Shown here piece by piece: positions 35,000-46,789 of a stretch of 64,000 nt of DNA. A program made the position numbers and the translations under genes. The notes beneath the pieces are model-generated. The model made no database searches. It saw only the letters and a list, made by a program, of their open reading frames with translations, and was not told where the DNA came from. Source of the stretch: Paraconiothyrium sp. Pb-2020 (lineage: Eukaryota > Ascomycota > Dothideomycetes > Pleosporales > Didymosphaeriaceae). Position 1 is the stretch's first letter; each line of letters starts with the position of its first letter. Where the stretch lies: the NCBI GenBank assembly GCA_022419385.1, contig JAJUBI010000001.1:6262001-6326000 (forward strand), read 5' to 3'.

Positions 35000-37670
35000 G
35001 TTCGGGACTATATGCGGGCGAGGACGCTGTTAGTACGCGATGTTGTCGTCTGATGTCGTTCGAGGACGCGCTATGCCTCGCTACGGACGACGCACTCGCG
35101 GTCTGCGCCGGAAGAGCTGATGCTCTGTGAGGCCACTCGGCCGCTGGCTAGGAGAAGTAGGTGGTGGACGGCGCGATGTTGTAGAGCCGCATGGAGTTCG
35201 AGCGTGTGCTGTAGGACCTCGCGTAGCGCCGGAGGAGGCTGGGAGTGAAGCTGATGACGAATCGAAGACGCCGCACTTGCAACATCCGGGCCTGGCGCTT
35301 CAGTCGAGAGTGAAGCGAACTAAACTAATCGTAGGTCGTCTCCGCGGCAATAGGCACTTCAAATGCGGTGCATCAATAGGTAGAGGGTGGTGTTGCGGGT
35401 TCGAGGCGGATGCGGCGAGTGCTCAGGGCAGTGACGCTGCGATAAGACGCTGGAGGGGCGATCCTCCCCGCCACCAGCGGACGCGCTGAGCTGCAGCGTT
35501 TATGCACAAAGAGGCACGGGCGGAGGCGAGCAGGGTGCGGCTCTCACGGACGCACCAGGGCAGTTCCAACAGACGCCGAATGCCGAGCAGCAGAATCGTG
35601 CAGGCAGGTTGAGCGGATTGGGGCAGCCGTGGCCGTCGAGGACAAATCGAATGTAAGCAACCTAGCGTCCTTTGTCGCTGGTTGTGCCCTGGGGCCGAGC
35701 GTCGCGGCTGGGGTTCGACTTCGATCGGCCTTGCGACGCGCCAACTCTGCTTGCAGATCCTTGAGAAGACCCGGTCCTTCGTCCAGCAAACCACGCTGCA
35801 CGCCGACCGAAGGAAGGACTCCGTCCTGTATGCATGGGGAGCTTTCGGGCCATGCGTCTATCCGCGACGCCAGGTGCAGCGACGCCATCTTCCCGGCGCC
35901 GTGAAGACACGACGATGACCTACTGACCGGCCGCACCCTGCATTCTGCCTCAGCCCGGAGAGACTCCCTTCAACTGAAGCATCGTGCGCTTCGCCTTGAT
36001 CAAGGCCGCGAACCCAGGTCTCACCGCCATGTTTCACGTGCCGTGTGAGATTCCAGCGTTGAGCGCACTTGCGGGCGTGTCAAGCTCAGCCCGCAAATTG
36101 TCGTCAGCAGATGCCCTAGAGTGCGACGGCACCGCCGCGGTCATTGGTTGCGTATCGTCCGCTGGGGCACTGCGTGCAGAGTAACTAACACGGCGACCAA
36201 GCGGAGCTGCAAGGGCTGCCGGGGTGTGCTCGAACTTGATCCACAAAACAACAATGTACTTCTGTACCTTGCTGAAGCGAAAGGCTAGTCGGCCGATGGT
36301 GCAGGCCAGGCTCCCACGGAATCGATCAAGACAGTCGCATACCGATCGACGAGACCGGCTCGTCCACGGAAAGCGTGGGACGCCGCGGGCTACTCTTCTC
36401 CACGTTCTCTTCTCGCCTCTGTCTGCCCGTTCAGGCAGTCTATGGTAGAAGCGAGCGCGGCATGCGCGCACCCAAGCAGGCAACACTGGCTGGTCAGCTG
36501 ATGGCTTCGTGTTCGGCAGGTCCAGAGCTATTTTGGTGGCATTTAAAGTTGCAGTTGCAGCCACTATAGCATCTGTCAATATCTCCGGCAGCGTCTACTG
36601 TGCCCATGCAGTGATAAGCAAGTTGTATCGATGTCGATATGTGTATTGAACGACGACGCAGTGGAGCATTGCTGAAAGGTTAGTCGGCGAAGAATTGTAG
36701 CAGTGCTTGGCTTGGTCAGGCCTCGAACATTGAGCGCCGCGAAGAAGCCTCTGAGATGGGTCGGTTGGCAACAGCTGGTGGCCCATTCTGTCCATGGGCG
36801 GCGTGGTGTTGAGGGGCATTGGTTGGGCACGGCGACTCGAGATCTACGCTAGGCAGATGCATTACATCACTTAGCGAGCGTAGCGCTGTTCCTGAGTAAG
36901 GGCCGGCAAGCGAGCGAACACGTCCCGGGCCACACCATGCAAATCATCCGCCAGCCTATCGATATCGCGCTTGGACCCAGCTACCTGCAGGGAACAATGT
37001 GGCGTACATCTCTCGGCAGTACCTGGAAGCCTCAACCACATCCTGTCTCGCATTGCGGGCTGCCATCGTTGTGTTGCTGTGCAAGAAAGGCGATCGAACG
37101 GAGGTCATGTCCGTTCGCAATGCCGACTGTGATTGGAGTCCGTGGGTTGGGCTGGAAAACGAAGGCACAAACGAATATTGTGGTGTGCGCTATCGGGTGT
37201 AGTGCATGATATAGAGTGTTATGACAGGGTTGGAGCATTTGTCGACGTGCCAAGAGGAGGTGGTTCGAATAAAGTTTGCGAGGAAAGATGGAGCCCTGGA
37301 GCGATTTCGCTCAACGTGACTAAGGATACGAGCAAGAGTGCATTTAGGACATATGTATTGCTGCTGCAGGATATGGATAGGGAGATCGCACAATGGATTA
37401 GTGAGTCGGAGTACGCAGTGAAGTGCCCGAGGAAGAAGAGGAAAGAGAGCACAGATGTCCCTGGAAATCTCATAAACAGAAAGGTCAAGGACGTAATTAT
37501 TAAGACTGAGCACATTGAGCTAACCCATTCTGCCTCCTTGATCCCACGCTCTTCTGTTTCTTGTGCGCGCATATCCGACTTAATCCACTCCCAGGACCTC
37601 TCCTATATACACAACCCAAAGTGCCTGCGCTATGTTCTTCAACCCTCAATGCGTACTCTTAACAACAACC
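35000..37670. other. Long gene-poor interval (2.7 kb) upstream of the C2H2 gene
   Basis: Lies between the 5' end of the C2H2 gene and the 3' end of the homeobox gene, both leftward. Open frames of 60-257 codons occur on both strands (the longest, plus strand 37133-37906, starts at a non-ATG codon and overlaps the homeobox gene 3' end), but none looks like a protein. Probably a long promoter and 5' UTR for the C2H2 regulator. No repeat or RNA gene recognised. Confidence 0.5.
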
Positions 37671-40050
37671 TCAGAGAAAAGAATAAACAGGCGGTCTTGG
37701 CCATTGAGCATCCGCATCATCCAACTGTTCCAGAGAATGCAACATGCCCTGGACAGGCCTGCCTACCTGTCCGACGTCATCCCGATTGTGAGTTAGGATA
37801 CTGCGTATCGCTTCTACCGGAGGCCCCGAGCTCTCTCCTCTCCACGGCTCCGCATTTGCTGCCGCTTCAGCTGCTAGCTCCGTGTGCGACATGGCTGCGC
37901 TCCTAGGGTCTTGAGATCGCAACGCACTCGCTCTGTGGGACGCCGGTACTGCCGGCTGCTGGCTGAGAAGACTTTTCGCAGGCGTGCGTGAGGGCGCATT
38001 CATAACCGAGTTGGAATTTGAGCGCTGCTGGTTGAGAGGACTGCGCATGGGTGCTCTAGGGCCCGCAACTATATTCGAGTTGAGCACACCTCTCCACACT
38101 GAATGAGGTTGAGCGGAGAACCCTCGGTGTTCCGGTTCGTCGAGTACTTGGTTGAGGTCTGGTCTCATACCCATAGGAAAGGGTATCGACCTTCCTCCTT
38201 TCGAGAACACGGCTGTATAATCTGGCCGGGTGACGACCGGGCCATGAGGGCGCACTTTTTGCGGTGCTGTGCCTCCAGAAGGGCCGTCCAAACGCGCTAT
38301 CTGGATACGCGATGTCTGCTGTGCCAGGTTGATCAGGCGTTGGGAGTGGTGGCCTGTTGTCGGTTTGGACATTACGACTCGTGAGTCTGTGGGTAAGAAG
38401 ATGTTGTGGACCTGCCGTCGGTGTAGGGTGAGGTTTCGCAAGTTCAGAAACCGTGCTGGACAGGCCTCGCAGGTAATTTGCCCTTCAGGGTGTTCGGTGG
38501 CTGAGAATCTGTCTCTGACGAAATTGCTTGTGATTTCGTCCGCGGGCCATATGCCTCCTATCAACTCTGGGAGCCACAGGGTCATTATGATCCCGTTGTT
38601 GAAATGAGAGGATAAGTGGCTGGTCTATGTCAGCATTCTGCTAAACAGATATCATTTCATGTGGGCAAAACATTAGCAATGGATTTGCGCCAGATTTGAC
38701 TTACTCTGCTCTCGTCTTCCAGTCCGGTAACTCAAGACTGCAGAACCCACATAGCAGCAGCACCCTACGTTCGATCGGCCTGCACCAGTCCTTAATCATC
38801 TTTGGTGGCTGACAACCATGGACCTGTTTAATGTGCTGAGCCAGCTTGTCTTTGCGCTGGAACGTTCGCAACGCCCATGCTGCTTCAGAACAAATGATGC
38901 TCTTGTGCGATCTCAAGTGCTCGTCATCTACGTTCTCTAAACTACAGAAGACGCATCGAGAACCTTCTACAGGCCCTTTTGGCATGCAAACCCATTCTTT
39001 TTGCGGGAAATGTACCGACTCTTCGTGGCGCTTCCAGTCGTACTTTTGTTCGAAATCGTGGGTGCAAAATGTGCACTGGTACTTCCGGGAGGGGCTCGAG
39101 GGCTTTCGGAAGATCGATTTAGCTGAGTTGTGAGAGGGCTCGCGCTGCCTTTTGCGCCCTTTGCGAGAGCCACGGCTGTCTAAAGAGTCCATGCTTGCAG
39201 ATGAAGAGTTGGAGGTTGAGCTTTGGGAGCTACTACGAACTGAAGGGGCTCTGCCTTTCCTCGAACGCGCTGGCTTGATGGGTCTGTTCATCACCTTTGC
39301 TGCTGCCTGTACGGCGTCTTCAGAGATACCTTCATCTTCCGGGGAACTGGAAAGGAAACGCTCCATGGGCCCTTGCTGGTCTTGCTGGTTTGGAGGAGCT
39401 GGAATGTCTACGCCTTTACTCTTTGTATTGGGACTAGGCAGCTTCCGCGCCCTGGCATTGGCGAAAAATATCTGTACCTGTCGAATCGACAGACCCGTTT
39501 CCGTCGCTAGCTGCTGGACCTCACTTTTTGGGATGTACGGATCTTCTCTATGGCGTTCGAAGCTATCCGCAAGTAGCCGTCTCGCCTCTGGGGGAATGCG
39601 CCGAGGTCTTTTGCCATTGCTTCCTTCGCCGTCTTTTGGTGAATACTCTTCAGTATAGAACGATGAATTTGACTCTGACTGGGGCGTATTCCCTGAGAGC
39701 ACAGCTGTTTCGGCTGGCGAGACCCAATCACCAGACTGAATCTCGTTCGGTAGCTCAGCCCACCAGTCTTCCAAGGCAGGGAAGTCGAGATTTGCAAACT
39801 CAGACACATCTTCTGTGCTAGGTAGACTACGGTCGATACTGCAGTCTTGTGAATCAATCGAAAACTTTTGCGGGTCCGACTCAGCCGTTGCTAGAAGACA
39901 TGCCGTTGGAGCAATGGGACGGGTAGGGTCGTATTCGAGATTGACGAAGCTAGACCAGTCAATCTGCTCTGTTGCGGCATGGTGGTGGTCATTGTCCAAT
40001 CCTAGTCGCACCCAAGTATCATCTTCGACATCATCTTTCGTAGCGCTCAT
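37671..40050 (-). CDS. Homeobox plus C2H2 transcription factor, 2 exons, about 764 aa
   Basis: A nuclear regulator of the fungal class that combines a homeodomain with C2H2 fingers. Exons are 40050-38705 and 38619-37671. The homeodomain (about residues 147-203) runs from KRPRRIPPEARRLLADSFER to QVQIFFANARARK. In helix 3 the nearly invariant Trp48 is Phe (F195), while Phe49, Asn51 and Arg53 are kept. A classical finger follows at about 324-347 (YQCTFCTHDF, then DWKRHEESVH), with further Cys/His-rich segments (SRCVFCSLENV, then HLRSHKSIIC; LLCGFCSLELPDW; ITCEACPARF, then LTLHRRQVH). The middle is Ser/Arg-rich (SRKGRAPSVRSSSQSSTSNS). The last about 200 residues are disordered. Targets are unknown; homologues in filamentous fungi often govern development or conidiation, which is inference here. 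Confidence 0.88.
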
Positions 40051-40626
40051 TTGTAGGAATACGAGCGTCGCTAGAAATTTTTTGGCACCGTCATCTATTA
40101 TTGGTGTATTGGCGGTATCTAAGAGTCTCTGTGTCCTTGCTTGCGAACGTGATCGAAAAGTGGGGTGTGGACATACACAGTACTGTGCAAGCCCGAAAGT
40201 CTAAGTGTCATTGCGGCTTCCGGATTCGGACATTAGCCGGACATAAGGATCGCCCCTACAACGAGCGTCAATTCGAAGCGGAGCAGCAACGCACGACAAA
40301 GTACCGGCAACAGATACATCGCTCTAGGGATTCGTTGATCGCGCCCCGCCTGATATTACAGAGTACGACTATAAACGTGAACATGATTACCAGTTTTTCG
40401 TACCGCAGGAATCACTGTCCAGTCAGCCGCCGCATAGGTTTTCGAGTTCAACTGGAGGACCCCACTACCCCACCCATAGCGTCCATCACACTTGCGTTCA
40501 GACGAAAAGTCAGGTTCGAATCGCCACAGATTCTGTGCGACGTAACTCAGGTACTCCTTGTTGTAATATTGCCGGCTATATAAAGCCCGTACTTGATGAT
40601 AATACCATCAATTGAAAAAGACCAAC
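40051..40626. other. Intergenic, promoter of the homeobox gene
   Basis: Between the homeobox gene start and the tRNA-Ile gene. Only short, motif-free open frames. Confidence 0.5.
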
Positions 40627-40711
40627 GGTCGGTTAGCTCAGTTGGTTAGAGCGTGGTGCTAATATCTCAATGTTAACGCCAAGGTCGCGGGTTCGACCCC
40701 CGTACTGACCA
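40627..40711 (+). tRNA. tRNA-Ile (AAU anticodon) with an 11-nt intron
   Basis: The sequence folds as a tRNA: acceptor stem GGTCGGT paired with ACTGACC plus discriminator A, D-arm TAGCTCAGTTGGTTAGAGC, and T-arm with GGTTCGACCCC. The anticodon loop is CTAATAA (anticodon AAT) once the bases tctcaatgtta are removed; this insert starts right after position 37, the standard place for nuclear tRNA introns. The box A and box B internal promoter elements are intact, and a short T-run (cattttg) lies just downstream as a Pol III stop. Confidence 0.95.
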
Positions 40712-41152
40712 TCATTTTGCCCCTGATACCCGCTGAGAAAATGAGTTTTGTTTTTGATCGAATGCTAGGCGTGTCAACGGGGAGAAGAGCCTGGTGATGT
40801 TGGACATTCGCCAATCCCTATTCATAGTCGATAAGGATCAGCGAGAGCCTTTACTTTTGTTGATTCCGTTCGAAATATTGTGCTTCTGTAGATGCATAGT
40901 AGCCAGAACATATGTGTAATGAATGTCATGATAATATTCCGTTCATGCAGGCCGCAATGCCGCCTAATGTCATGCCCTCTCAAAGACGCTATGACATTAC
41001 AAGCAAGTATCGTTCGCCAAAAGACGTTGAAATCGTACAATAACGTGACCATAGGAAATCCGTCCAGGAAATGCAACAATGTACGCCTGGTATCATGAAA
41101 TACAATATGCAAAGGTGTGCACCTCACTCGTAAGGCCATCGTCGAGGTAATC
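40712..41152. other. Intergenic between tRNA-Ile and the Inp1-like gene 3' end
   Basis: Short T-runs directly after the tRNA fit Pol III termination. The remainder is probably 3' UTR of the leftward Inp1-like gene. No other feature seen. Confidence 0.5.
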
Positions 41153-42987
41153 CTAATCAACGTCCCCGACGAAAGTTTTCCGTCTCGAAGCACACTCGTC
41201 GAGGTTGCGCAGAGGGATACCAAAATCGTCCTCGGCCCAATCTTCCTCATCCTCCTCGTCGGACAGCCACGATCCCGGGATAGTCTCGGTAATATTGCGA
41301 ATACGGTAGGTGTTGAAGCTGAAGACACCATCGGAGATCTTAGCTGCGATGCGTAGCATAAGCGAAACAAGATGCGCCGGCGGCCCGAGGACTATTTCGG
41401 CTGTCTTTCGGAGAAGAGCTGTTGTGAACTGCTTCCGAGGCCCGCTAGCTGGCGGGCAGAACAGGTTTTGCGGAGCCGGCATCGGAGAAAAGGCACGTTT
41501 TTGTGTGGCACCTGTGAGGCGTTTCATACGAATCGCATCGGGTGGAGTGGCTACGTCCAATGATGGCAGACCGAGGCTGTCGTCATCCGAATCACTCACA
41601 AGCGGAGGTGTAGAAGGCGCCGGCGATAGACGAATTGTGGGTGCTAAGGTGGCTTGGTCGTCGGTCGGAGTGACTGGAGCTTCTTCAACCGTGTGCGTGG
41701 AGGATTGCCGTACCGTCAATTCTGATGCCTGTCGGCGGTGCTTGCCACGACCCCGATCTTCTTCGTCCGCAATCTTTAGTTCACCAGCCCATGGATTAGC
41801 AGACTCGCCTTCAGCGTCAAGGAACGGAGGGGTCGAAGATTCGATCGAATAGAAGGAGTCGACGGTTGAGACTATGCTCTGCGCGTCTGTAGACTCCTTC
41901 CTCTCCAAAGTCGATCTTACCAGCGGGCTTGGCTGGTCTCGGTCCTCCTCTATCTTGTGTCCTTGTGCGACTTCCTCAGAAGTAGCTTCGCTCGAGAATG
42001 ATAGTCGATGGGCCATATGTGCTGTAGGCACAGTGGCGGACCTTTTCTCTTCGAAAGTTCTGGTGCGTTCGGCGACTGACGGACGTCGTGCGGGCGTAGG
42101 CTTCAGTGCGGGCTTGGGCGGGGTAACTTCCAAAGCTGTAGCAGGAGTGTCGGGCCTTGGTTCGCTCCTATCAGTGCAAATGCTCGAAGTATCGTCCTCT
42201 TCGAATGATGACGCGGTGCCCGCGTCGGAACCTTCCAATATAGGCGTACAAGGCCGCGAGCCGTTCTCTGGCATCCAAGTCTTATCGAACGTCCACTTTT
42301 TTGCCTTTTCGGCAGGCCTTTTGAGCCGTCTGCGCGGCGGTGTTTTGGGACGCTCGGGTAGCTCTACTTCGAAACCGCGTGTGAATGGGCACCGTGTTTT
42401 CTCGTATTGCAGCACCTGCCCAAGGACCTTCTTGAAGTCTCCCACCTTTTCTTTATCATCTGTAGTCTCGTGCGGCAGTTCTATGCGATAGTATGCGTCT
42501 TGCCGTACACGTAGCACGAAAACAAACTCGCCGTCGACGCACCAACATTGAGATCTTGGAAAGATGGTGTGTAGGAGGTTCCCAGAGTTGAGGAATGAGA
42601 CATTGGAGGATGTCACGCGATAGATGCGCAGGGGGCCTACAGTCTCAGTCAGTAGCGACAACAGCACGCGACCCGAATTTGCTCACCGACTGCCAACGTG
42701 CGCTCCGTTGTTGATCTCCAGGGTATAGAAGGCGCGGCATCGTCGTGGCTGGTGTTGTGCCGGCGCGATGGCGATGCTCGTCTTGACGACACAGAGGCCG
42801 TGAACGACACGATTTTGGTAGATGTACACACGAACAGCGTCTCTATCCCATCGGTGCTCGATGCAGGCGCGGGCGAAGGCGACTTGCTCGCGATGCGCGC
42901 GGGGAGCGTGAAGGAGCGGCGGACGGTTGCATTCGAGACAGCGGGCGGCGCTTGCGCTGGGCTGGACGCCGGCGTCTGAGAAGCCAT
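41153..42987 (-). CDS. INP1: Inheritance-of-peroxisomes protein 1 (Inp1)-like, 2 exons
   Basis: A peripheral peroxisomal protein that in yeasts tethers peroxisomes to the cell cortex so that some stay in the mother cell. Exons are 42987-42687 and 42636-41153, about 594 aa; the junction is AVG|PLRIYRV. The conserved N-terminal PH-like region includes GIETLFVCTSTKIVSFTA, PLRIYRVTSSNVSFLNSGNL, LHTIFPRSQCWCVDG and FVFVLRVRQDAYYRIELP. After it the protein becomes disordered, Ser/Thr/Pro-rich and acidic, as is usual for the family, with basic patches (RRRLKRPAEKAKKW). The C-terminus carries a conserved hydrophobic helix (LVSLMLRIAAKISDGVFSFN) and ends with an acidic stretch (LSDEEDEEDWAEDDFG). Assignment rests on remembered family features of the N-terminal block, so it is moderate. 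Confidence 0.68.
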
Positions 42988-43469
42988 GATCGAAGGCTCA
43001 AGGTGGCATTTCTATCCTTGGATGGTTCAGGTGGAAGCTCGAGCGAGAGTACTGGTGCTGGTCTGTGGCTAGTAAGAGTGTGAATGGACAATCAGCGAGC
43101 AAGGCAATGTCCGAGTTGCAGTGCGGCGCGCAAGGTTGCGCGCTAAAGTCTGAGTTTCAAGCTGGTCAGTCGGCAGCGCCTGTCCGTACCTCTCTGTTCT
43201 GCGCGGCTTCAGACACCCACACTGATAAACAAGAGGGAAGGGAGCTCGCTATGCTCAGAATGCCAAACAAACACAATGGATGGGCGGACAAGCCTCCGGA
43301 CAAAGAGTGGTCGAGTCCCTTCACTCCCATAGGCTGCTGCGCTTCGGCCGGGCGCGTACGTCATTAGGCGCGTCCCACCGGTTCCCAGCAATCCTACAGT
43401 TGTCAATAATCGTTTGATCTCCCACAATCACATCACCCCCGGTCACAGAGCCGACGAGAGCACGCGATT
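42988..43469. promoter_or_regulatory. Bidirectional intergenic promoter region
   Basis: The 482 bp between the divergent Inp1-like gene and the membrane-protein gene must hold both promoters. A CCAAT or TATA element is not clear enough to annotate. Confidence 0.5.
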
Positions 43470-44757
43470 ATGTCCAACTTCGACCCCAATGCCATACTGA
43501 GGGGCGCTCAGCTCACTCTTGTTGGAGGTATGTCGTCTTCCAACGAGCAGCCACATCATTCTCGACTGGAATTAATACTCTCTAGTAAATCGCGCCCTCC
43601 AGAACCCAGGGTTGTTCACCTCCAAACATTATCGCCAAGCAGCATTGGCCGTTGCTGCGGGCATCGCTATTCGGATACTTGTTTCCATACCAGTAAGCTC
43701 TCACATTAATTTGCAGCCACCTGCAGGGTGAAGATGCAGCCCACGGCATCACCTTATGGCTAACAACTTCATAGATCGTTGGCGTCAGAAGCCTATTATG
43801 GATGTTATCTTTCATGGTAGATATGGACCATGCTCATTGGGACAATGCCGTAGCGGACGGTCTCCACTTCCTCGAGCACTCCGTTCTCCAAGTGCCCTTC
43901 TTTATGATGACGCTCATGCGATACATCACTCCGACTCTTGACCAGATGTTCATGGACTCCCTCCGTTGGGTCGACCAAACGTACATCCAGAAGCACAAAT
44001 CCGAAGATCCCCGTAACCTCCGTGCAATGTACTATCCAAATCTAAATATGTACCAAACGCAAGGCCCAAAGAACGAAGCCAAGACGCCTCTCAAACAAGC
44101 ATCACACACGCCTTCGATCAGATACGGACGCAAGGCTGGCATTTCACTCGCTGTGCTGGCTCTGTCATACGTACCTTACGTCGGCCGTTTCGTGCTTCCC
44201 GCAGCCAGCTTCTATACCTTCCAAAAATCTGTTGGTCCGCAGCCCGCTGTAGCTATATTTGCGGTATCGCTTCTGATGCCACGGCGATACCTAATATCCT
44301 TCTTACAATCATACTTCTCTTCCCGGACTCTCATGCGTGAATTGGTAAGTAGGCCCGTCAACGGATGACAGTGTGTCTCCTAACTCTATTTTAGTTGGAG
44401 CCTTACTTTGCGCGTGTACGCTATTCAAAGGAACAAAAGCAATTGTGGTTCAAAGATCGAGCCGGGGTACTGTTCGGTTTTGGACTCGGCTTCTACGTCT
44501 TCGTCAAGATACCCTTGGTTGGAGTACTGATCTATGGACTAGCGGAAGCCTCGACAGCCTACTTGATTACCAAGATCACCGAGCCTCCGCCAGCTCCTGC
44601 GGAGGCCGAAGATTTCAAGCAGGAGGATGTCAGATGGAAGAACAAGCATGAATTCCTCAATCTGCCATGGCATGATATGGATGCATACAATATTGCAATG
44701 GCAAAGGACAACTTTCGATCAGAAGTTCGACAAACGCCGCGCAAAACCTTCAGTTAA
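43470..44757 (+). CDS. Multi-span membrane protein (UsgS-like family), 4 exons
   Basis: An integral membrane protein of unknown biochemical role. Exons are 43470-43527, 43586-43692, 43775-44344 and 44395-44757, about 365 aa. The N-terminus (MSNFDPNAILRGAQLTLVG, then VNRALQNPGLFTSKHYRQA) has no signal peptide. Hydrophobic segments are at AALAVAAGIAIRILVSIPII, VRSLLWMLSFMV, FLEHSVLQVPFFMMTLMRYI, ISLAVLALSYVPYVGRFVLP, PAVAIFAVSLLM and FGFGLGFYVFVKIPLVGVLI, suggesting about six spans. The stretch PFFMMTLMRYITPTLDQMF, then DPRNLRAMYYP looks highly conserved. I associate the pattern with the fungal protein family annotated as transmembrane protein UsgS, but only from memory, so treat the name as tentative. 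It is divergent from the Inp1-like gene. Confidence 0.72.
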
Positions 44758-45297
44758 TACGTCCACCGTTACTAGCGACGGGTATATCCATCCCCTTGGT
44801 CGCGCATAAGCTTACGACCGAACAATGACGAACGATGAACGACAATAAAAGAGAGTATCGGCAATCCCTTCCTGCACGCCACGGTCTTTGTCTGCGCATG
44901 CTGATAAGCTTCTCGCGTCGGATGTTCCACGCGCATCTATGTCGCTGTTCGTTGGTATACCCCGCTGCGGGGCCGTTGGCCCGTTGCTAGGAGCCAAGCT
45001 CCGAGCTCTATCCGCAGAAGCTCAAGCTTAGGATACGTAACAGCTCTGGTATCTCAGCTTATCAGCTTCCGTGCTCCGTCCGCGGGTGATAGCTTGATCT
45101 GCTTCCTCGGAGAATGAACCTGGGCTGCCGTATCAACTGTATGACGAGAGCGCTTGCTTTCCCCGCAGCTATCATGCATTTAAATATTGCAAAACCCCGC
45201 GTGCCTTGACAGCTAGCAAGCAATATAATACAGCTTGTTGTTCCAGTATCTTAACGCTATCGTGAAAAGACCGAATAAGTCATTCGCAGTGACGACC
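44758..45297. other. Intergenic, formamidase promoter
   Basis: Between the membrane-protein 3' end and the formamidase start. No convincing coding frame or structured element recognised. Confidence 0.5.
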
Positions 45298-46789
45298 ATG
45301 GGTAAACAAGAAATCCGCTACGCCGCGAAAGTGTCTCTGGATACACCCCCACCAGAGCAAAAGGTGCTTCATGTGAGTTGCGTCTCAGTATAGATTTAAA
45401 CTCTAGTCCTAACTTCAACTAGAATCGCTGGCACCCAGACGGTATATGCCAAACCACACCTCGCAATTAAGCTAGACGGCTGATTGGCGCATAGTCCCCT
45501 CCGTCGGCGCCATCAAAAACGGAGAAGTTGTTAAGATCGAATGTTTGGACTGGACCGGCGGCCAAATCGGAAACAACGATTCCGCAGATGACGTCCGCGA
45601 CGTTGACCTCACTAAAATTCACTACCTGACGGGGCCCTTCGAGATCGAGACCGCTGAGCCGGGCGATGTACTCCTAGTAGAAATTCAAGACGTGCAGCCA
45701 CTTCAAGAGCAACCGTGGGGATTCACCGGTATCTTTTCGAGAGAAAATGGTGGTGGCTTCCTTGACGAGATCTACCCAAAGCCGTACGTATCCTTCCCAT
45801 ACTCATGTTACCCTTCGGAGCGCATACTGAAGTGGGAGATGATGTAGCGCGAAAGCCATCTGGGACTTCGAAGGCATCTTCTGTTCTTCTCGTCACATTC
45901 CCGGCGTCCGCTTCGCAGGCCTCATCCACCCCGGTATTCTTGGCTGCGCCCCTTCGCAGGAAGTCCTCGAGACCTGGAACACCCGCGAGGCCGAGCTCAT
46001 CTCAGCACACAGCCACCTCGACAAGCCCGTCGCGCAGCCCCCAGAGCCGCAGAACGTGCACGCCGGTACCGCCTCGGATGATATCAAAGAGAAGGTAGGC
46101 AAGGAAGGTGCCCGCACGATCCCAGGCCGCCCCGAGCACGGCGGAAACTGCGATATCAAGAACCTCTCCCGCGGCTCCAAAGTCTATCTCCCGGTACACG
46201 TCAAAGGTGCGAAGTTCAGTGTGGGCGACCTACACTTCTCCCAGGGCGACGGCGAAATCAGCTTCTGCGGCGCTATCGAGATGGCCGGCGTCATCACGCT
46301 GAAGTTCACGGTGATGAAAGACGGCGTCAGCCAACTTGGCATGAAGAGCCCGATTTACATCCCTGGGCCTGTGGAGCCGCAGTTTGGACCGGGCAGGATG
46401 TTGTACTTTGAGGGGTTTAGCGTGGATGAGAAAGGGAAGCAGCATTATTTGGATGCTACCGTGGCCTACCGACAAACTTGTCTCAGGGTCATCGAGTACT
46501 TGAAGAGATATGGTGAGTAAGATCTTTTTCCTACTATCTCTCAAGCGGAAGGGAAGCGAGGTTCGCACAGGTGGACATGGCTGACGTGTACACTGCAGGC
46601 TACGACGATTACCAGATTTATCTCCTGCTGTCATGCGCGCCTATTCAGGGGCATATTGCGGGTATCGTTGATATTCCGAATGCTTGCACGACTATTGGGC
46701 TGCCGATGGATATTTTCGATTTCGATATTAGGCCGGAGACGAGGGCGGAGAAGAGAGATTTGGGGAAGTGTGCTTATGCGAGTAGCTAG
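45298..46789 (+). CDS. Formamidase/acetamidase (FmdA-AmdA family), 5 exons
   Basis: A cytosolic amidohydrolase that splits formamide or acetamide to ammonia and the acid, feeding nitrogen metabolism. Exons: 45298-45372, 45423-45441, 45495-45783, 45848-46512, 46599-46789, about 412 aa, the usual size. Exon 2 is only 19 bp, yet both junctions restore NRWHPD|VPSVG in frame. Family signatures are GEVVKIECLDWTGGQIGNND, HYLTGPFEIETAEPGDVLLV, GILGCAPSQEVLETWN, ARTIPGRPEHGGNCDIKNL, VHVKGAKFSVGDLHFSQGDG and GFSVDEKGKQHYLDATVAYR. In related fungi the gene (fmdS) is under nitrogen-catabolite control by a GATA factor; I did not find a clear clustered HGATAR array, so regulation here is inference. Confidence 0.94.

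Noticed and set aside
37133..37906. 257-codon plus-strand open frame
   Set aside because: Starts at a non-ATG codon, overlaps the 3' end of the homeobox gene antisense, and has no domain.
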